A DNA stretch of 64,000 bases from contig BGZK01000009.1 in NCBI GenBank assembly GCA_005406025.1, forward strand, positions 1,302,001 to 1,366,000, in the 5' to 3' direction. Every line of letters begins with the position of its first letter. The stretch's first letter is position 1. Position numbers and translations under genes: made by a program. Below are positions 22,561-35,660 of the stretch, piece after piece. This DNA comes from Eumeta japonica (lineage: Eukaryota > Arthropoda > Insecta > Lepidoptera > Psychidae). The notes beneath the pieces are model-generated. The model made no database searches. It saw nothing but the letters and a program-made list of their open reading frames with translations, and was not told the origin of the DNA.

Positions 22561-23449
22561 GTTTTGGAATATAATCAATAAAGAGTAAGCGAAAATTATT
22601 ATTGAAAGTGTTGTACAGGAAACTGTAAGATTTGGAATATCAAAGCATGAATTCGACACGGAATGGGATGTATAGACCAAGTTTTTTCGCTGCACAATAT
22701 AACAGAAAAACTTTTGGTTAAGGGCAGAAAGATATTTTGTACTTTCATTGATCTAAAACAAAGTTCATCTTAGAACGGAGACGAATGAGCTATGAAAAAC
22801 TCTATCCATGCATGGTTATATTTTATACGCTAACCTTTGAATAAATAATCGAGTTGTAGGTGATAGTAATTAACATGAATGATTCAGTTATAAAAATAGG
22901 TATGAAAGTAAAATTTAACAAAATTAAAGAACAGTTATAAAGAAATAAAAGCATCATCGAATGCGATATAAATATATATAGAATGTGAGAGAATTAAACA
23001 AGTGAAATAAATCACCCACTTGAGTATATTGCTTACAAATTACGTTAAACATGATATAGATACGAAAAGAAGAATACATACAAAACATAAAATGAATGGG
23101 GTCTAGCCTGTTATAAATATAAAACTGTCTAACAACAAGCGCGTTGGGCTATTTATAATGGAATTTTGACTTCTTAGTTTGTGTGAAGATGTAGTAATAT
23201 CAGTACGGTAATGAAAATTGGATATGGCACAAAAATATGAAAGTAGTATTAATAAAGTGAAGATGTGCTCCCTTCCTAGTATGAATGAAATGTCTTTAAA
23301 AAATAAATATAGGAAGAGTTATGTCATAGAAGGACGTAGTATTAAAGATAATGCAGTGACTAAAGTAGGATGAATATATCCTCATAAACAAATTTAAAAA
23401 GCTAATATGTGGAATATCCAGATCGATAAAAGTTATTTTAGAAAATTTA
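22561..23449. other. AT-rich non-coding stretch, possibly more LINE 5' sequence
   Basis: Up to about 22690 the minus strand may continue the LINE with frameshifts ('DYIPKHLDIIFN'-like). Beyond that nothing is recognised. Confidence 0.35.
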
Positions 23450-23530
23450 ATGCAAATCATTTGATTTGCATAAAATTTGCAATAGATATTTTGATAATGT
23501 TACTAATTTTAGTAACATTATCAAAATATC
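23450..23530. repeat. Two adjacent perfect palindromes; first holds inverted octamer motifs
   Basis: Palindrome 1 is 'atgcaaatca' tt 'tgatttgcat' (23450-23471), with the POU octamer ATGCAAAT on both strands. Palindrome 2 has 20-bp arms 'gatattttgataatgttact' (23485-23504) and 'agtaacattatcaaaatatc' (23511-23530), exact reverse complements around 'aatttt', which itself can add two more A-T pairs. It could be regulatory or a foldback remnant. Confidence 0.9.
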
Positions 23531-23589
23531 AAAAACATCAAATAAGCACTTAAAGGCAAGCTTGCATGAGCCAAGAATATGTAAAGCAG

Positions 23590-25090
23590 GAGAAATATGT
23601 GGATTTAAGAGCTCTCAAAATTTACTCCAAATAACTTTTAAACAAATAAGCCGATCATTTCCAATTTTAAATCGTCAGTTTTCAGTTTCAAAAAATGCGA
23701 TGTTCATTGATTAAGTAGTCTCAACATCTACTTGATATAAATTTTACACTAATAAGCCGATCTATTCTGAAAATTGATCTGCACTGATTGCTAAAAAAAA
23801 ACTGAGACGAATTCTGTAAATTACAATGGAACCTGTTGATGTAATAATGTTGGACAAATTTTTAAAAATTGCTTTCACTCAGTTTATATTCCCTGGGGAT
23901 CGGAGTTTGATAAGTCGATTAGATTCTGATTAATCTCAATAACAAAAATTTTTAAAATAATTTACAGATTATGACACTGATTGCTTCTGAATTCTAACAA
24001 GATTCATTATTCAACAGCATTTAATCAACAAATCATTTGGCAATGGGCTGGTGGAATGATAAGAAATAAGTGACGATAAAAAGTGTGTGTGTATTAGTGT
24101 ACACACGTAAGAAGTGAAACTTCTTTATGACATCATTTTTCGATAAATGATTTACTATTTACAACTTCACAGAAATTGGTTGAATAAAGCTAAATTAGAT
24201 AAAGTTTATGCAAAAGGCTTTTATTATCATAGACATGGATACAAATAACTTTATAAAATTTTTTTCGCTAATCACTTAATTGAAATATTATTTTTCACGT
24301 CACTACTGAGTTTCAGAAATAGAAATGTTCAGAGATTCATGTAGAAGACTTGGTAATGGTATATGTACCTAGAAGGGTGATAGGTAAAACTTTTCAATTA
24401 ATGCGATGTTATAAAGGGCCATATAGAATTGTAGGAAAATTATCGAACGCTACATATAAAATCGAGTCCCTCAATGAAAGAATGTGAGATATAGTTCATG
24501 TATGTCGGTTGAAAAGGTTTCAACTTAGATAATATAAAATGTAATATATACAAACTGTAAATAGATCTAGGGTGTTAACAGAAAGTATGTGTGACAGGTG
24601 GCCTTAGTAACAATTATGTTTATGCCACGATGACATTAATAACATTGAATAAATATGGCGCGTAACGGAAAAATTACCCAGAAATAAAGATGGCGCGTAA
24701 CAGAAAAACGTTACATTGCTATAAAATTTCTCCCATACGCCGATAAAGAAGTTTCACTTCAAAAATTTTCAAAAATTGCTTTTAAATTTTCGCCGAGGAT
24801 ATTCAAAAATTTTCCGAAAATATTCGAAAAAGCTCGACAAATTTTTGTTTTAAATAAGTTTTTTAAAAAAATTATCGTCAGGTATTGACATTATGAAATC
24901 CTAGAAAGCTATGATGATAGTTTTTCTCTAAAAACGAGGAAAATTGTAGGCAGCTAACAATATTCGTGACTTCAAAGAGCTTATATATATACATACGTAC
25001 ATTTACATCCTTTTTGGAAAAAAGCAGGAAATTTCAGGGTTGGCCTAGCAAGTACAAGCGTTTTCTTAATGATTAACCTACTAGGGCAAA
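23590..25090. repeat. R1 composite repeat, copy D (broken)
   Basis: Monomer-like segments lie at 23620-23990 ('aataagccgatcattt', 'aataagccgatctatt', 'aagtcgattagat'). A short GT tract and 'gtacacac' follow near 24085, then the leader-like 'atcgtcaggtattgacatt' at 24873. The end is 'gaaatttcagggttggcctagc' near 25030, as in copy A. A Gypsy fragment interrupts it. Confidence 0.45.
24341..24532 (+). pseudogene. Gypsy-type LTR retrotransposon, integrase C-terminus
   Basis: The frame reads 'VEDLVMVYVPRRVIGKTFQ', 'CYKGPYRIVGKLSNATYKI' and, after an in-frame TGA (24485-24487), 'DIVHVCRLKRFQL'. This is the typical end of Ty3/Gypsy polyproteins (GDLV..y.P.R..G.s.kl...y.GPY.iv.kl....Y.i.....vHv.RlK.f). 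The 5' part of pol is missing. About 55 bp downstream 'tgtgtgacaggtggc' may start the 3' LTR (TGTGACA...), with the tail near 24720, but no second LTR is present to prove it. Confidence 0.75.
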
Positions 25091-25369
25091 AATAAAAGGA
25101 AAAATTATGATTTTAACAATGTGTACTAATCTGTGGATCAACATGAAACTAAGGACGTTTAAAACCATTACAAGGTTACGCGCGTGTGGTTTATGTTTAG
25201 AAGTGGTTATGACTTTTCTTTCTACTAACAATTTTGTTAGTTGTTAAGTTAACAATAATGTTTGTTGCATTACAAGTACACATAAAAATATATAAACAGC
25301 TATCACATTTTATTTGAATAATTGATTTATCCGATTTACGACCGGGAGCGTTTTGTGAAGCTCGTTAGG
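25091..25369. other. AT-rich non-coding stretch
   Basis: Nothing recognised. Confidence 0.4.
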
Positions 25370-25560
25370 TTTCCTATTTAGGAGCCGTCCACACGTGGAC
25401 GCCAGCGACGACTTCGTTCCGGATATCAGCATAATTTCCGAAAGCGCCTCTCTCGTCCGGAGCCGCTGATGGAGGAAAACGGAAATTGCACTTTCTGGGA
25501 TAAATCGACTGATTTACAAGTCAATAAAACGAGTCAAATCGAGTAGACCGTGCAGCTAGC
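25370..25560. promoter_or_regulatory. GC-rich island, possible regulatory element
   Basis: 'ggagccgtccacacgtggac' contains the palindrome 'gtccacacgtggac' (25387-25400, E-box CACGTG at its centre). Further GC-rich sequence follows to 'gtgcagctagctgg'. No coding frame is recognised. Confidence 0.35.
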
Positions 25561-26330
25561 TGGTGATGTATCCTCGTCACGAATTCTGGAATTTTCGTAT
25601 TTGAAAAAACAAATATAAAAAATTTGATGCACACATTTATAAATAAAGAATAAGTTTGCCTAATAAGAGATATAATTATAACATTCGTAGATTGGCAATG
25701 ACATTAGACCGAGACATATATTGGAACTCCGCCGCGTTCCTACTACCAAATTCGAACGTAAGTAGTCTCGAAACAAAGTCACAAAATCAAAACCTAAGGT
25801 TAGTTATTTGCTATTGGTAGAAATTAATGGGTAATATTTACGACATAAAACAGCACGCTTGGCAAGTTTGCAGTTTAAAAACTGTTTATTATTTATCAAA
25901 TTTTGTTAAATGAGTAAGGGAGAATGGGTATGGGATCAAATATTATATAATATATTGTGCGAATTATTAAAATGGGTCCACCTAATTTTTAATTTACCTT
26001 GTTTTTGCAACTCCCTACCTCAAACACAATCATTCACAATCCTTGCTGCACATATACCAAAAAACTAAAAAAACACTAAACATATACTTATATGTATTTA
26101 CTCGCTCCAAAACTGTCTGTCAGCCAGAGAAAATAATGATTTTCTGTAGACAATCTCGAAATTGATGCGCCAAAATTGAATATTCAAAAGTCTAACGTAA
26201 AATATATTTGCTTCTTCTTAAAAAACATTTTCGTTTATTAATCGAACACAAAAGGAGGCACGGTACGAAATCTTCAAACATTAAGTACATCATCAAGTGA
26301 CGGACGAGAAGGCGATCGAGATTTGGAATC
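25561..26330. other. AT-rich non-coding stretch
   Basis: Nothing recognised. Confidence 0.4.
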
Positions 26331-26530
26331 GGATACATGAGTGGTACGTTCGAGGCCTCAAGATTTTCTCGTCGTTCGCGTCAACGACGCAATACCTACC
26401 CTCAGACATCTTCCCTTCCTCCCGCCGGAGGGCGCGCGCGGCGCCGAGGGCGGCCCACGCCTGAGGCGTAACACGGGCGTCTGCTTTTTGACTGACTTCA
26501 CTCGGAAAAAGAACCCATTGTTCTTATTTT
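26331..26530. promoter_or_regulatory. CpG-rich island, possible regulatory element
   Basis: 'cgccggagggcgcgcgcggc' and 'gccgagggcggcccacgcc' lie in AT-rich surroundings. A 63-codon ORF spans it without known similarity. The phrase 'gccggagggcg' also occurs in the 4.8-kb island, which hints at a shared short motif. Confidence 0.35.
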
Positions 26531-27009
26531 AGTAGTGTTATGCCACAGACGTTGTTTTACCATATAAAACACTATTTTTAATGTTTTTGATTTATGCATT
26601 GTGTTTCAATTAAATTAATATAATACTCGAATAATTTTATTTATAATGACGAATAATTTTTATGTGCTTTGCTTGTTGAAATTAGGTATTGAAACATCTA
26701 TTACCACATAAGCCACTCGTTTTAATGTCTTTTATTCCATGTATTAAATTTGAATCAAATTGATATTCTACTTAAATAATCGTATTTATGGCGAATAATT
26801 TTTAAGTTCCTTCCTTCATTAAATAAAATTATCGAATTATAAGAAATAGACCTAAGCAACAGCAATCTCGTATTTCTTGCATTATTCGGTCGCTTAAAAA
26901 TAGAAAATCTGTTCTTATCCTGATGGAGTCGCCTTTTGTTTTTTGTAGATTTATTATTTGTTTTATATTTATACCAATCTTAAAATTACCTCTAAAGGGA
27001 AATCATACA
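26531..27009. other. AT-rich stretch with a diverged direct duplication
   Basis: Segments near 26540-26690 and 26700-26850 resemble each other ('ataaaacac..tttttaatg.tttt.ttatgcat' against 'ataagccactcgttttaatgtcttttattccatg'; 'gacgaataattttta' against 'ggcgaataattttta'), giving a diverged tandem duplication of about 150-160 bp. Confidence 0.45.
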
Positions 27010-27423
27010 ATAAATTAATTAGATTCATTAGATTTCTTTTAAAGAGCTCGTGTGGGAACCAAGTATTGAGCTTTTTTGTATATCCAGACTTTTCAAATGG
27101 GTCAAAACTGTTTTGTGATCAATCCACGGCTCTTCAGCTATGTCGTAAGAACTAATATGACGATCTTGTTTTACTTTTTCCAAAACGACATCGACTTTAT
27201 CCGTAACAGGTCGACCAGAGCGAGGTTCGTCTTTGACATCAAAATTACCGGACAGATAACGCTTGAACCAGTTTTGTGCTACTCTTACTGACACTGCATT
27301 AGGTTCATAAGCTTTCATAAGCACTGTTTTACTGTGTGAAACACTAATTTCGATTGTACTGTATTTGAATCTAATTGCAATCATATTTAAATAATCATTT
27401 TTATGACAATTAGACCACAGCAT
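27010..27423 (-). pseudogene. mariner transposase, N-terminal fragment (copy 1)
   Basis: The minus strand encodes the DNA-binding half of a mariner (Tc1/mariner superfamily) transposase: 'KAYEPNAVSVRVAQNWFKR', 'LSGNFDVKDEPRSGRPVTD', then 'KVDVVLEKVKQDRHISSYD', 'IDHKTVLTHLK'. After a frame change come 'SGYTKKLNTWFPHEL' and 'RNLMN', where similarity stops, so the DD34D catalytic domain is missing. The HTH-like region is nearly intact in one frame. The N-terminus before 'KTVLMKAYE' does not match well. The fragment shares wording with copy 2 at 38 kb, so both belong to one lineage. Confidence 0.88.
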
Positions 27424-30400
27424 AGTGGCGCATTCGTTTGCAAAATTGTTTTAGTTCGTAATTTTTTTTCAAATGTCCGGAAGGTCTTTCTGATTATAAA
27501 AGTGTAAGATGACACTTGATATCTTTTTACGCTATTGTTTAATCAACAAAAAACTATATAGCCTAGAAAAAATACATTTATTGCAATCAATTAATTTCAT
27601 TATATTCTTCAATATTTCGAATGAAAATAGTCCTAACACCCATTAATAGTTAGAAATTTTTAAAAATTGAAAATCGCCGAAAATCCTAATTTTCTTGAAT
27701 TAATTAATGTACCTTAACAATTGAAAAGCTATTACTTTTAATTTTTTGTCAAATATTTCAACTATATTAAATAAAATAGCTTAAATAAATTTTAAAAATT
27801 CTGTTTATGTTTTTTTACGTTAAAACAATATGCTACAAATAACAGATGTCACCCATGAGTCACATGGTCCCATGTTACTATTACTACAAATAATAATAAT
27901 AATAAAATAAATGTTGGATATTAAGAAAACTGATTAAGTTGACATTACAAAGCTTTGAAATTCCCCTTCCCTGTATGTTTTAAGCTTTATCGTACGTGTA
28001 CCATGTGAACAACAATACTCCACGAATCTCCATATGCGCTGCTGCATCGCTCGTAGTTCGACTTGGTAAAAACCGTTTATGTATTACACTATTTATTTTG
28101 CAATAGTTAAGCAGAAATGGACACGGGAGGAATATTCTGCATTCACATGGAAGAAGCCGTGGTCTGATGGGCTGATTAATGACAATGTCACTATTAATTG
28201 GTCACTGTGACAATGAAAAATAAGTTATTTGATAATACAATACCTATCTGATGTTGGTGTACTTTTCATTGACCTATGACAAAATTGTATGATGGTTATT
28301 ATTATCGAGGAATAGATTTAACTTCGCTTAAATAAGAAGTTAACCTTTTTTTTGTGCAGACGATAATTATTAAGTTCCATTCAATTATGAGAGATTTATT
28401 TACATTGACGAGTGTTTAAAAAAATACATTTAATTATTCTAATTTAATAAGTTTTAAGCTACGAGAAGTTGGCGCAATCCTTGAATATTCAGGACAAGCT
28501 TTGAAGTGTTCTCTCCGAGTTTCAAAGCGCTCTCAATTTTACATAAAGGTCAAGGCTCTGCTTAATCAAGACAAAAAAAAATTATATGTCATGTCTATAT
28601 TATCTCTGAGGAAGTCGATATAAGTCTATTTAAATATTATAACATCAATGTATGTAAATGTATGTCCATACACACACACAAAACACTCAAAAATATACAC
28701 TATAAAAAGAGTAATCTATGTAGATTATAATAAACCATGTTATATATGCAAAATATACATATTGGCAAAATACAATAGTTGTATTTGTTTTTTGTTTAAA
28801 CTTTAAAAATGTATTTAATAATCTATATTGATTGTAATAATTTAAACGGTTTGTTGTATGAAGTTATTAGCGATAGATTGTTATTATAACAATATATCTA
28901 ATCTATTCTAGCTATCTAACAATATAAAAAGTGTATAAGTGATAGATTGTTATTAATACATGAAAACAAAAACTATTTGTACTCATTTTGCATGAGTAGC
29001 TATCCGCTTGCTACTCTATTAGATTTGTGAGTTGTTTGCTTTTAAATCCTTTTACATAATAACTTCTCCGTGAAGCATTTCAATCCAAAAACTGAGGTTC
29101 GTTTGTTTCCAAGATATAATTAAGTACATACTTTTACGTGATGCGTAAATAACTCTACAGATATGAGTATTGCAACTTTACTAAAAGCTCCGAGTTGTTG
29201 CCAGAATTGAGACAATTTTAATATTTTTCTTTATTTACATCAAACTTCATAAAATTGATACTAACATTTATTTACACACATGAACACTTGAACACACTTT
29301 CACATGTTTATTTGATGTTAGGGATCATAAAAGAAAAATTCAAGTCTAGTCATGAACCAAATCATAAAAAAGTTGATCAGAAGATTACTCCACAGACCTG
29401 TTATATGGGCACGAAATTGAGAGTTTTAAAAGATCGCTCCTTTTGAAATTGAGCAAATATGTGTTGATCACCATCAGATCCTTTGATTACAATGCAAATT
29501 TTCAAAGAAGGTGCACTGACCCAAATAATTAGAAATCGAAACAAAAGAGATTGAAATAGTTCAAAACTTTCACAACATTCCGTTGACCCCCTTTCCTTCG
29601 GAGGTTTATATAATACTTGAAAATAATTTAGTCTGCAAAAAAACCTTTCTTCTTATTTTGTACCTTCACTGATTTTTTCCAAAATGGCGATTTTAATAAC
29701 GAATTTTCTAAATCTATAAAATTAAAAGATGACATGATCTGAAACACTATTAAATATTTACAATTGGATCAAAAAATTGTCTCATTAAAGAAGCTAATAC
29801 AGGCTTTAACTTTTTGGGTTCTATTTACCCAAAAACATTTAAACAGAATCTAATTGAGATCTGACAATACTTTTCCGATTATTCTCAGCTGGAATTCTTT
29901 TTCAAATACATAGTAATGGTGTCAAATATTCTATCTCGCACTAAGTTGAACTATTTTCACATCTAAATATGGATTTTACAAAAAGCACTTAAAGTGTACG
30001 TTTCAAATCTATATTTACAAATAGGAATTTCCATGATCGAAGTTTAGAAAATTTCCTACTATTTTACAAACTTTCGATATCGATTCAAGTTACTAATCGC
30101 ATCCCAATGACGGTCACGGTCGGAACTACAATTCTTTTCCCAATCCGGATATCCTTTCCTATTCTAAGTTTCAATAGTCATTCGATTGAGATACTAATCC
30201 TATCCCGACATTGATTACCATCCTATTATTATCGTTTCCAAATTTAAATCCGAACTGAACCGATCTCGTTTATTTATAAAAATATCAATCCCGATAACGG
30301 TCCCATCACGAAATAGTTCCAATTCTCACTATGTGGCGATCCTCATTCTGATCCTGTTTCACTATAGTGCCGATACACATATCGAATTGAGAAGTTTCCT

Positions 30401-31412
30401 CACGAAAGGCCCAATTTCTAAATGTGCTAATAAATTATTATTTATTTCGAATACCAAGAAGCAATTTTCATTTTTTTTAAGCTCACAAATAACAGGGTTC
30501 CTCTCCCTCATCTTGCCTTTTCCCTTTTCCTCTGTTTTCCCAGAAGTGCAGAAGTCTTTAATAACTATTTCAGCTTTTTTAGAAAATCAATGCTGAAATC
30601 ATTTGCGAATGTGTACCTATTCTAAAATTCGAATATTCTGAAATTGTCCAATTTTCTAAAATATTCCATTTACATTCAAACAATATGAAATTTATTTAAT
30701 GTACCATTAACAACAAGCTTTGTACATAAAAAAAAGCTATTTCGCATGTATGTTTAAACTACAGAAAGGCTAGGTGGTATAGTAAAACAAACTAAATTAA
30801 TCATCTCTAGATTGATCTAAACAACTGAAAAGATCCCTTTTATTATGTCGATCTTGTACATCAATTCAAGTTCCATACAAGGCATACCATGTTATATTAA
30901 CCGTACGAATAGTGGGCATACCATTTGGTCATTACAATTTTTCAATTATCAGAAAGCGAAAATCATATGTTTATAGTTCAGTGGAATCAAAAGTGAAGGT
31001 TATCCCACTTCCATCTTTTCTTTAACAACTAAAATATTTTATATATATTAAATGGATGTTTCATGTGAGGTATATATCAATATTAACATTAAAAATGCTT
31101 TTGTTTTCATTCTTTTTTTTTGTTCGAGCATGATAAATGGAACAATTACATTTAAGTTAGCCTGAAGCTATATTCTAAAGGTGTAATAAGCATCAAGTCT
31201 CGCTGATCGGTCGTTGTGTGTGCACCCATTAACTTCAAGGTTAATGAGGTAAGAGATTGTTGACCTTCTGAAGCCCTAGAATTAAGTGTTACTTTTATAG
31301 TAGATAATTTACGATTACGCTGTAACTTAATTTTATAAAAGAACATGGCACCAGTTTCGCGTTAACGTAATCTGTATAATAATTTGTCCTTAGCATTAAA
31401 ATCACTTACTTG
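27424..31412. other. Long AT-rich non-coding stretch
   Basis: No gene or RNA is supported. Near 30080-30360 there is a patch of 'atcccgat/ccgat' motifs like those at 16100-16180 and 59590-59690, probably internal sequence of a degraded lepidopteran element. A 'gacaatgtcactattaattggtcactgtgac' near 28177 is a small imperfect inverted repeat. Short ORFs (such as 30333-30596) look random. Confidence 0.4.
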
Positions 31413-31790
31413 TTAGGATTCCGAGCTAAAATTGTAAAACGGAACCCTTATGATATCGTCATATCCGTCCGTCCGTATGTCACAGGAATTTTATTCAAAA
31501 ACTACAAAACGTATATTGATGAAATTTAAAGTGTAGGTGTCTTGTATAAGCCGCTACTTAAGTTGGTGGTTAAATAATAAAAGTAATTATTTCTAAAGGG
31601 TGGGGGGGCACACCATAATGTAACAGAAGCTGAAAAAGTTTTTTTTCAATATATATCAACGAATGGCACATATTTCGACAACGCTTTTAAAAAAGCTTTA
31701 AGGTTTTTAAGCAACTTTTCTGATCAAGTGTATAATTTCGGAAATAATCGTTCCAAAAGTAGTCGAAATTGTCCATTTATTATTTAAACC
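31413..31790 (-). repeat. Lepidopteran 'GTTCCGTACC' repeat, reverse, partial
   Basis: 'ttaggattccgagctaaaat', then 'tgtaaaacggaacccttatg' and 'ccgtccgtccgtatgtcac' match the terminal part of the repeat whose other copies are at 34197 and 34976. The far end is not clear. Confidence 0.6.
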
Positions 31791-34196
31791 TTATGCCCAG
31801 AAAATATGAAAAAAAAATTGTACGTAACATTCAACAAATACTTGCAAGAAAAAATATTTTGAACATTATCGGATATATCCTTTTTGAGCTATTATCGAAG
31901 AACTGTACTTCTCAACAAAAGGACGTAAGTGCTATAAAGATACGCCGTTTTGTTGTTGCATTTTAGTTTACACTAGCTTAATAGTAATAGTCGACATACC
32001 TACTTGTTTTTCCAGTTATAGACAACTAAAGTGCTTATAACTATTCTGTGCAGAAAACATGGAAAAAGTGTAACAACGTACTTTTTTCATCTGTAGTACA
32101 TTTCTTTGTAATAATGGCTTCAAAACCCTATAATGAGCATGGTCCGACCTGCTCTTGGCCAGCTTTATATTTTGTTTTCTTACTTGTCTATTATTGAATA
32201 ATATAACAGAAGGATATCGTAAGAGTATTATATTTGTTATAATAAGTAAAAATAATAGCATTCAATTCGTTAATCAAGTCTTAATGTGCGAATAAATAAT
32301 ATGTAAAAAAAGTCATATCCTTTAAGGTTGTGTCAGGTTTTTAACAGTCATTATCGCTCTATCAGCGATCAAGTCGGGCAGTAATGTTTAAATACGTCTT
32401 TATATATACTTCATATTATTTCATAGTGTCACATATAATGGTTATGATTGGTTAAATAACATCATTAACATCAAAAAATTTCTCTGTTAATCACGTGATG
32501 CATTTACACGCTGACATCGCAACAACGCTAAATCCCTAAGCGGTAACTATAACTAGGTACGAATACAATGCGATAATGATGAAAGCGGTATCCATCGCCC
32601 CGGCACGTGAGCGACGGGAGAGACACCATGGTTGCTTTAGTCGGAAAGGGATTAGGACATGATCCGGTTAACCGTTTCCATCTGCTTAGTATCCATGAAG
32701 TTTCTACCATGTAATAAAAAGAAATGTTGTACTCGATAGTTCGTTTGTGGCCCTTAAATCGCTGCGGGCTGCGAGAGAAGTCGCTATTAGCTAGTTGAAC
32801 GTTTAAAGTGAGAGTTTAAGTAATTTAAAACTATCGATTTACTACACAAGGCGTAGTAAATCCCGAGACGAGTCTGCCGATATTACAAAATGGAAAATAA
32901 ATATTTAATTTAACATAAATATTGAAGCGCCCACAATGTTTCACCATATTGCAATATATATCGTTGCTTGGTTGGTTTCACTCAAGAACTGAATAAAATG
33001 GGCACATTTTTTTTTAATACTGTCTTTTTTAAAATTATTTATTTACTCATTTGTATGAAATAAATTGTAAGTCTGTAGAATAATTATTACATACACAACA
33101 TAAATATAAGTAAAATATTTTTAGTGTGTAACATATTTCCTCTCGCTTTCCTGCGATTTGTGTTAATGATTCCGGTAAAGGGACGGAAGTGAGTAACAAG
33201 AAACGCGCGCTATTTGTTTTGAGCAATGAACGCGCGCGATGTTAGAGTTGGCCGTCAGATGGTGATCCATTTACCGATAGGCTGTTACTGTCAGCCAGTG
33301 TTGCCAAATGTACGACTTTGATTATATCTTAATGCCAAAGTTGATTGTTCAAAGTTATGATTACAAAAAATCGAACTTTTACTATATACCGCAGATAGTT
33401 CCGCTTTTTTAAAAAAACTATCACTCTCTTGCCATGATTTTAAGCAGTGACTTTAATATAATCTTCAGTTCATCAGAAGCTAAGCCACTCATAGTTGTTT
33501 TAAATGATAAAAGCTCGAAATGAACACAGATCGAAATGCTATTCGGCAACTAACAGTTGTACTGTTATGGACACAGTTTTTCATTGGCTTTTAAAGACTT
33601 TTAATTTACAAGTATATGTCTCATATATTAGTTATCATCGGTCTATTGTCTCCTCTTTCTCCCAAATTGAACAAAATAACTGTCTTCAATAAAAAAATAT
33701 ATTACTTCTAGTATTAATTAAATAAGTTACAATTTTCATTAAAAAGAATCTTCTTCTTCTTCGTGACGAAAAATAATTACATATTATATCTGAATCATTT
33801 TTTTCAGGATATATGCTAATGTTGCTTGCTGCTAACTCATTTTTTTTTTTGTTTATTTAATGTAAATAAAACGATAACAATTTCATTTTAATTATCATAA
33901 TTTATGTTGGTATTCGTTTCATTAAATATCTATTAGCGCCTTCTCACATCTTGCGTCGACCGAATCCGAAGATATTGCAACGTGATGTTGCATCGCGTGG
34001 AACAGCCTAAATACTCTAACGAGTTGTCGAATTACGCCAAAGGAACTTCCACAAATGTAAACGGATGGCACTCAATTCGCTGTTCAATAGACTATCTGCA
34101 CTGTCATTATGCGCAAAAGCATTGAATAATCTAAACGCATCTTTAGGAAAGGTTAAAAACGGAAGTATATTTTTCCAAAAGTTTCGCACGTTGTTT
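31791..34196. other. Non-coding stretch
   Basis: The 32580-32720 part ('cggcacgtgagcgacgggag', 'agtcggaaagggattaggac') is richer in GC and resembles a lepidopteran short repeat from memory. At 33200-33310 there are two 'acgcgcgc' motifs and 'cagccagtgttgcc'. Small ORFs (32016-32261, 32528-32710, 33504-33692) are unrecognised. Confidence 0.35.
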
Positions 34197-34865
34197 TTAA
34201 AAAAACCGAACTAATGCGAATAAGACTCGCACACTACGAGTTCCGTACATAATTATTATGTTGGTATTTCATGCTTCAATATTTTCGATGATTTTTGTCT
34301 GTTTTCAATACCGATACTGGCGAAATACTGGTCCCGTGAATTCCAAAACTTTTCCCTTTTTTTTGTAAAAATTCGATTTTTTTCTGAAAATCCGAATTTT
34401 TGGAATATTTTAATTTTCATGGCGAGATGTTAAAATATGTTTTCTCATACATAGATTTATATCACGATCTGTACTATATGAAAACGTAAGTTTATACAAA
34501 AAAGTGATAGAACTACAAATTTCCGGATTTTATCCTTTTTTCTTATGCTATAAGACCTCGCTTCTTATCCATTTTCATGGTTCTAGATTAATTATAAGAA
34601 ATGTGCTATAAGTTTTCATTTTCTTCTGAGTGTTAAAATACTAATATAAGGCATAAATGGTCGTATCTTGACTGTAATGTTGATTAAGTAAGATTAAAAC
34701 TTTGATTTTTTTACAGCTCCTCAAACCTAAGCATTTAGTATTAATTACAATTTGACACCTCTACACACCCCTAAGAAAAAGGGTCTTGACAAACAGACAG
34801 AAAGATTACGTAATAATCTTATAAGGGTTCCTTTTTTCTTTTTGTGGTACGAAACCCTCTAAAAT
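34197..34865 (+). repeat. Lepidopteran 'GTTCCGTACC' repeat, copy 1 of a tandem pair
   Basis: The start 'aaaaaaaccgaactaatgcg' and 'agactcgcacactacgagtt', then 'ccgtac', match the consensus start (aatcggccaagtgcgagtc.gactcgcgcac..agggttccgtacc) as I recall it. The end 'tataagggttcc' and 'ggtacgaaaccct' matches the other terminus. Confidence 0.65.
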
Positions 34866-34975
34866 ATATTAGGAATGTTGTAGTTAATTAAATCTTGATT
34901 AAGGCTTGTGCATTTTATAACGAGTTCTACATACGTCTACAATAAATCCTTGTGGACCAGTATATAAAATAAGTT

Positions 34976-35660
34976 AAAAAAACCGATCAAGTGCAAGTCT
35001 GACTCGCGCGCACCGTTGGTTCTGTACTAAAATGTTATATTGTTTTCCTTAAGTTTGCATTATGACCACGTCAAGTTTTACGGTTATACACGTTACTGCT
35101 ATAACGATAAAGTAAAATAAGAAAAATAAATCAAGAAGTACTAAGTACGAGTATGTACTCGCATACTTGACGAGTGTCAGTGACATTGAATGGAACCGAA
35201 ATGGAGGAAACTAAAGACTGCCTATAGGTTTTCCTATAATTTATAGGTAAAGAACTATTTTCAGCATTTTTTTTCATAGTAGTTTCAGCAATAACGGAAG
35301 AATGGTTAATTTTCGCCTATTTTCTTAAATAACTTCAAAACTATTTATCTTAATATTATATAAATATATATTTGAGATCCTCACAATGAGAGTTTTCATT
35401 TGGTATATACATGGTACAGTTCGCAATTTTTTTTTATCTACTAATTTACACCCTAAAAGTGACCCTCATATTTATAAAACTCATTTATTTACGTCACACG
35501 TCCGTATTTAGATCACAGATATGTATATGTATACCAAATGCTAAATCCATCGATCAAGTAGTTTCGAAGCAAATTGGCTGTGACAGACAGACGGACAGAC
35601 ACGCGTGTGATTCTATATGGGTTCTGGTTTTGCCTTTTGAGGTACGGAATCCTAAAAACT
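34976..35660 (+). repeat. Lepidopteran 'GTTCCGTACC' repeat, copy 2 of a tandem pair
   Basis: It starts 'aaaaaaccgatcaagtgcaa', 'gtctgactcgcgcgcaccgt' and ends 'gacagacagacggacagac', 'ttgaggtacggaatccta'. This is the best preserved of the three copies. Both ends are present and it is in the same direction as copy 1, about 110 bp downstream of it. Confidence 0.75.
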
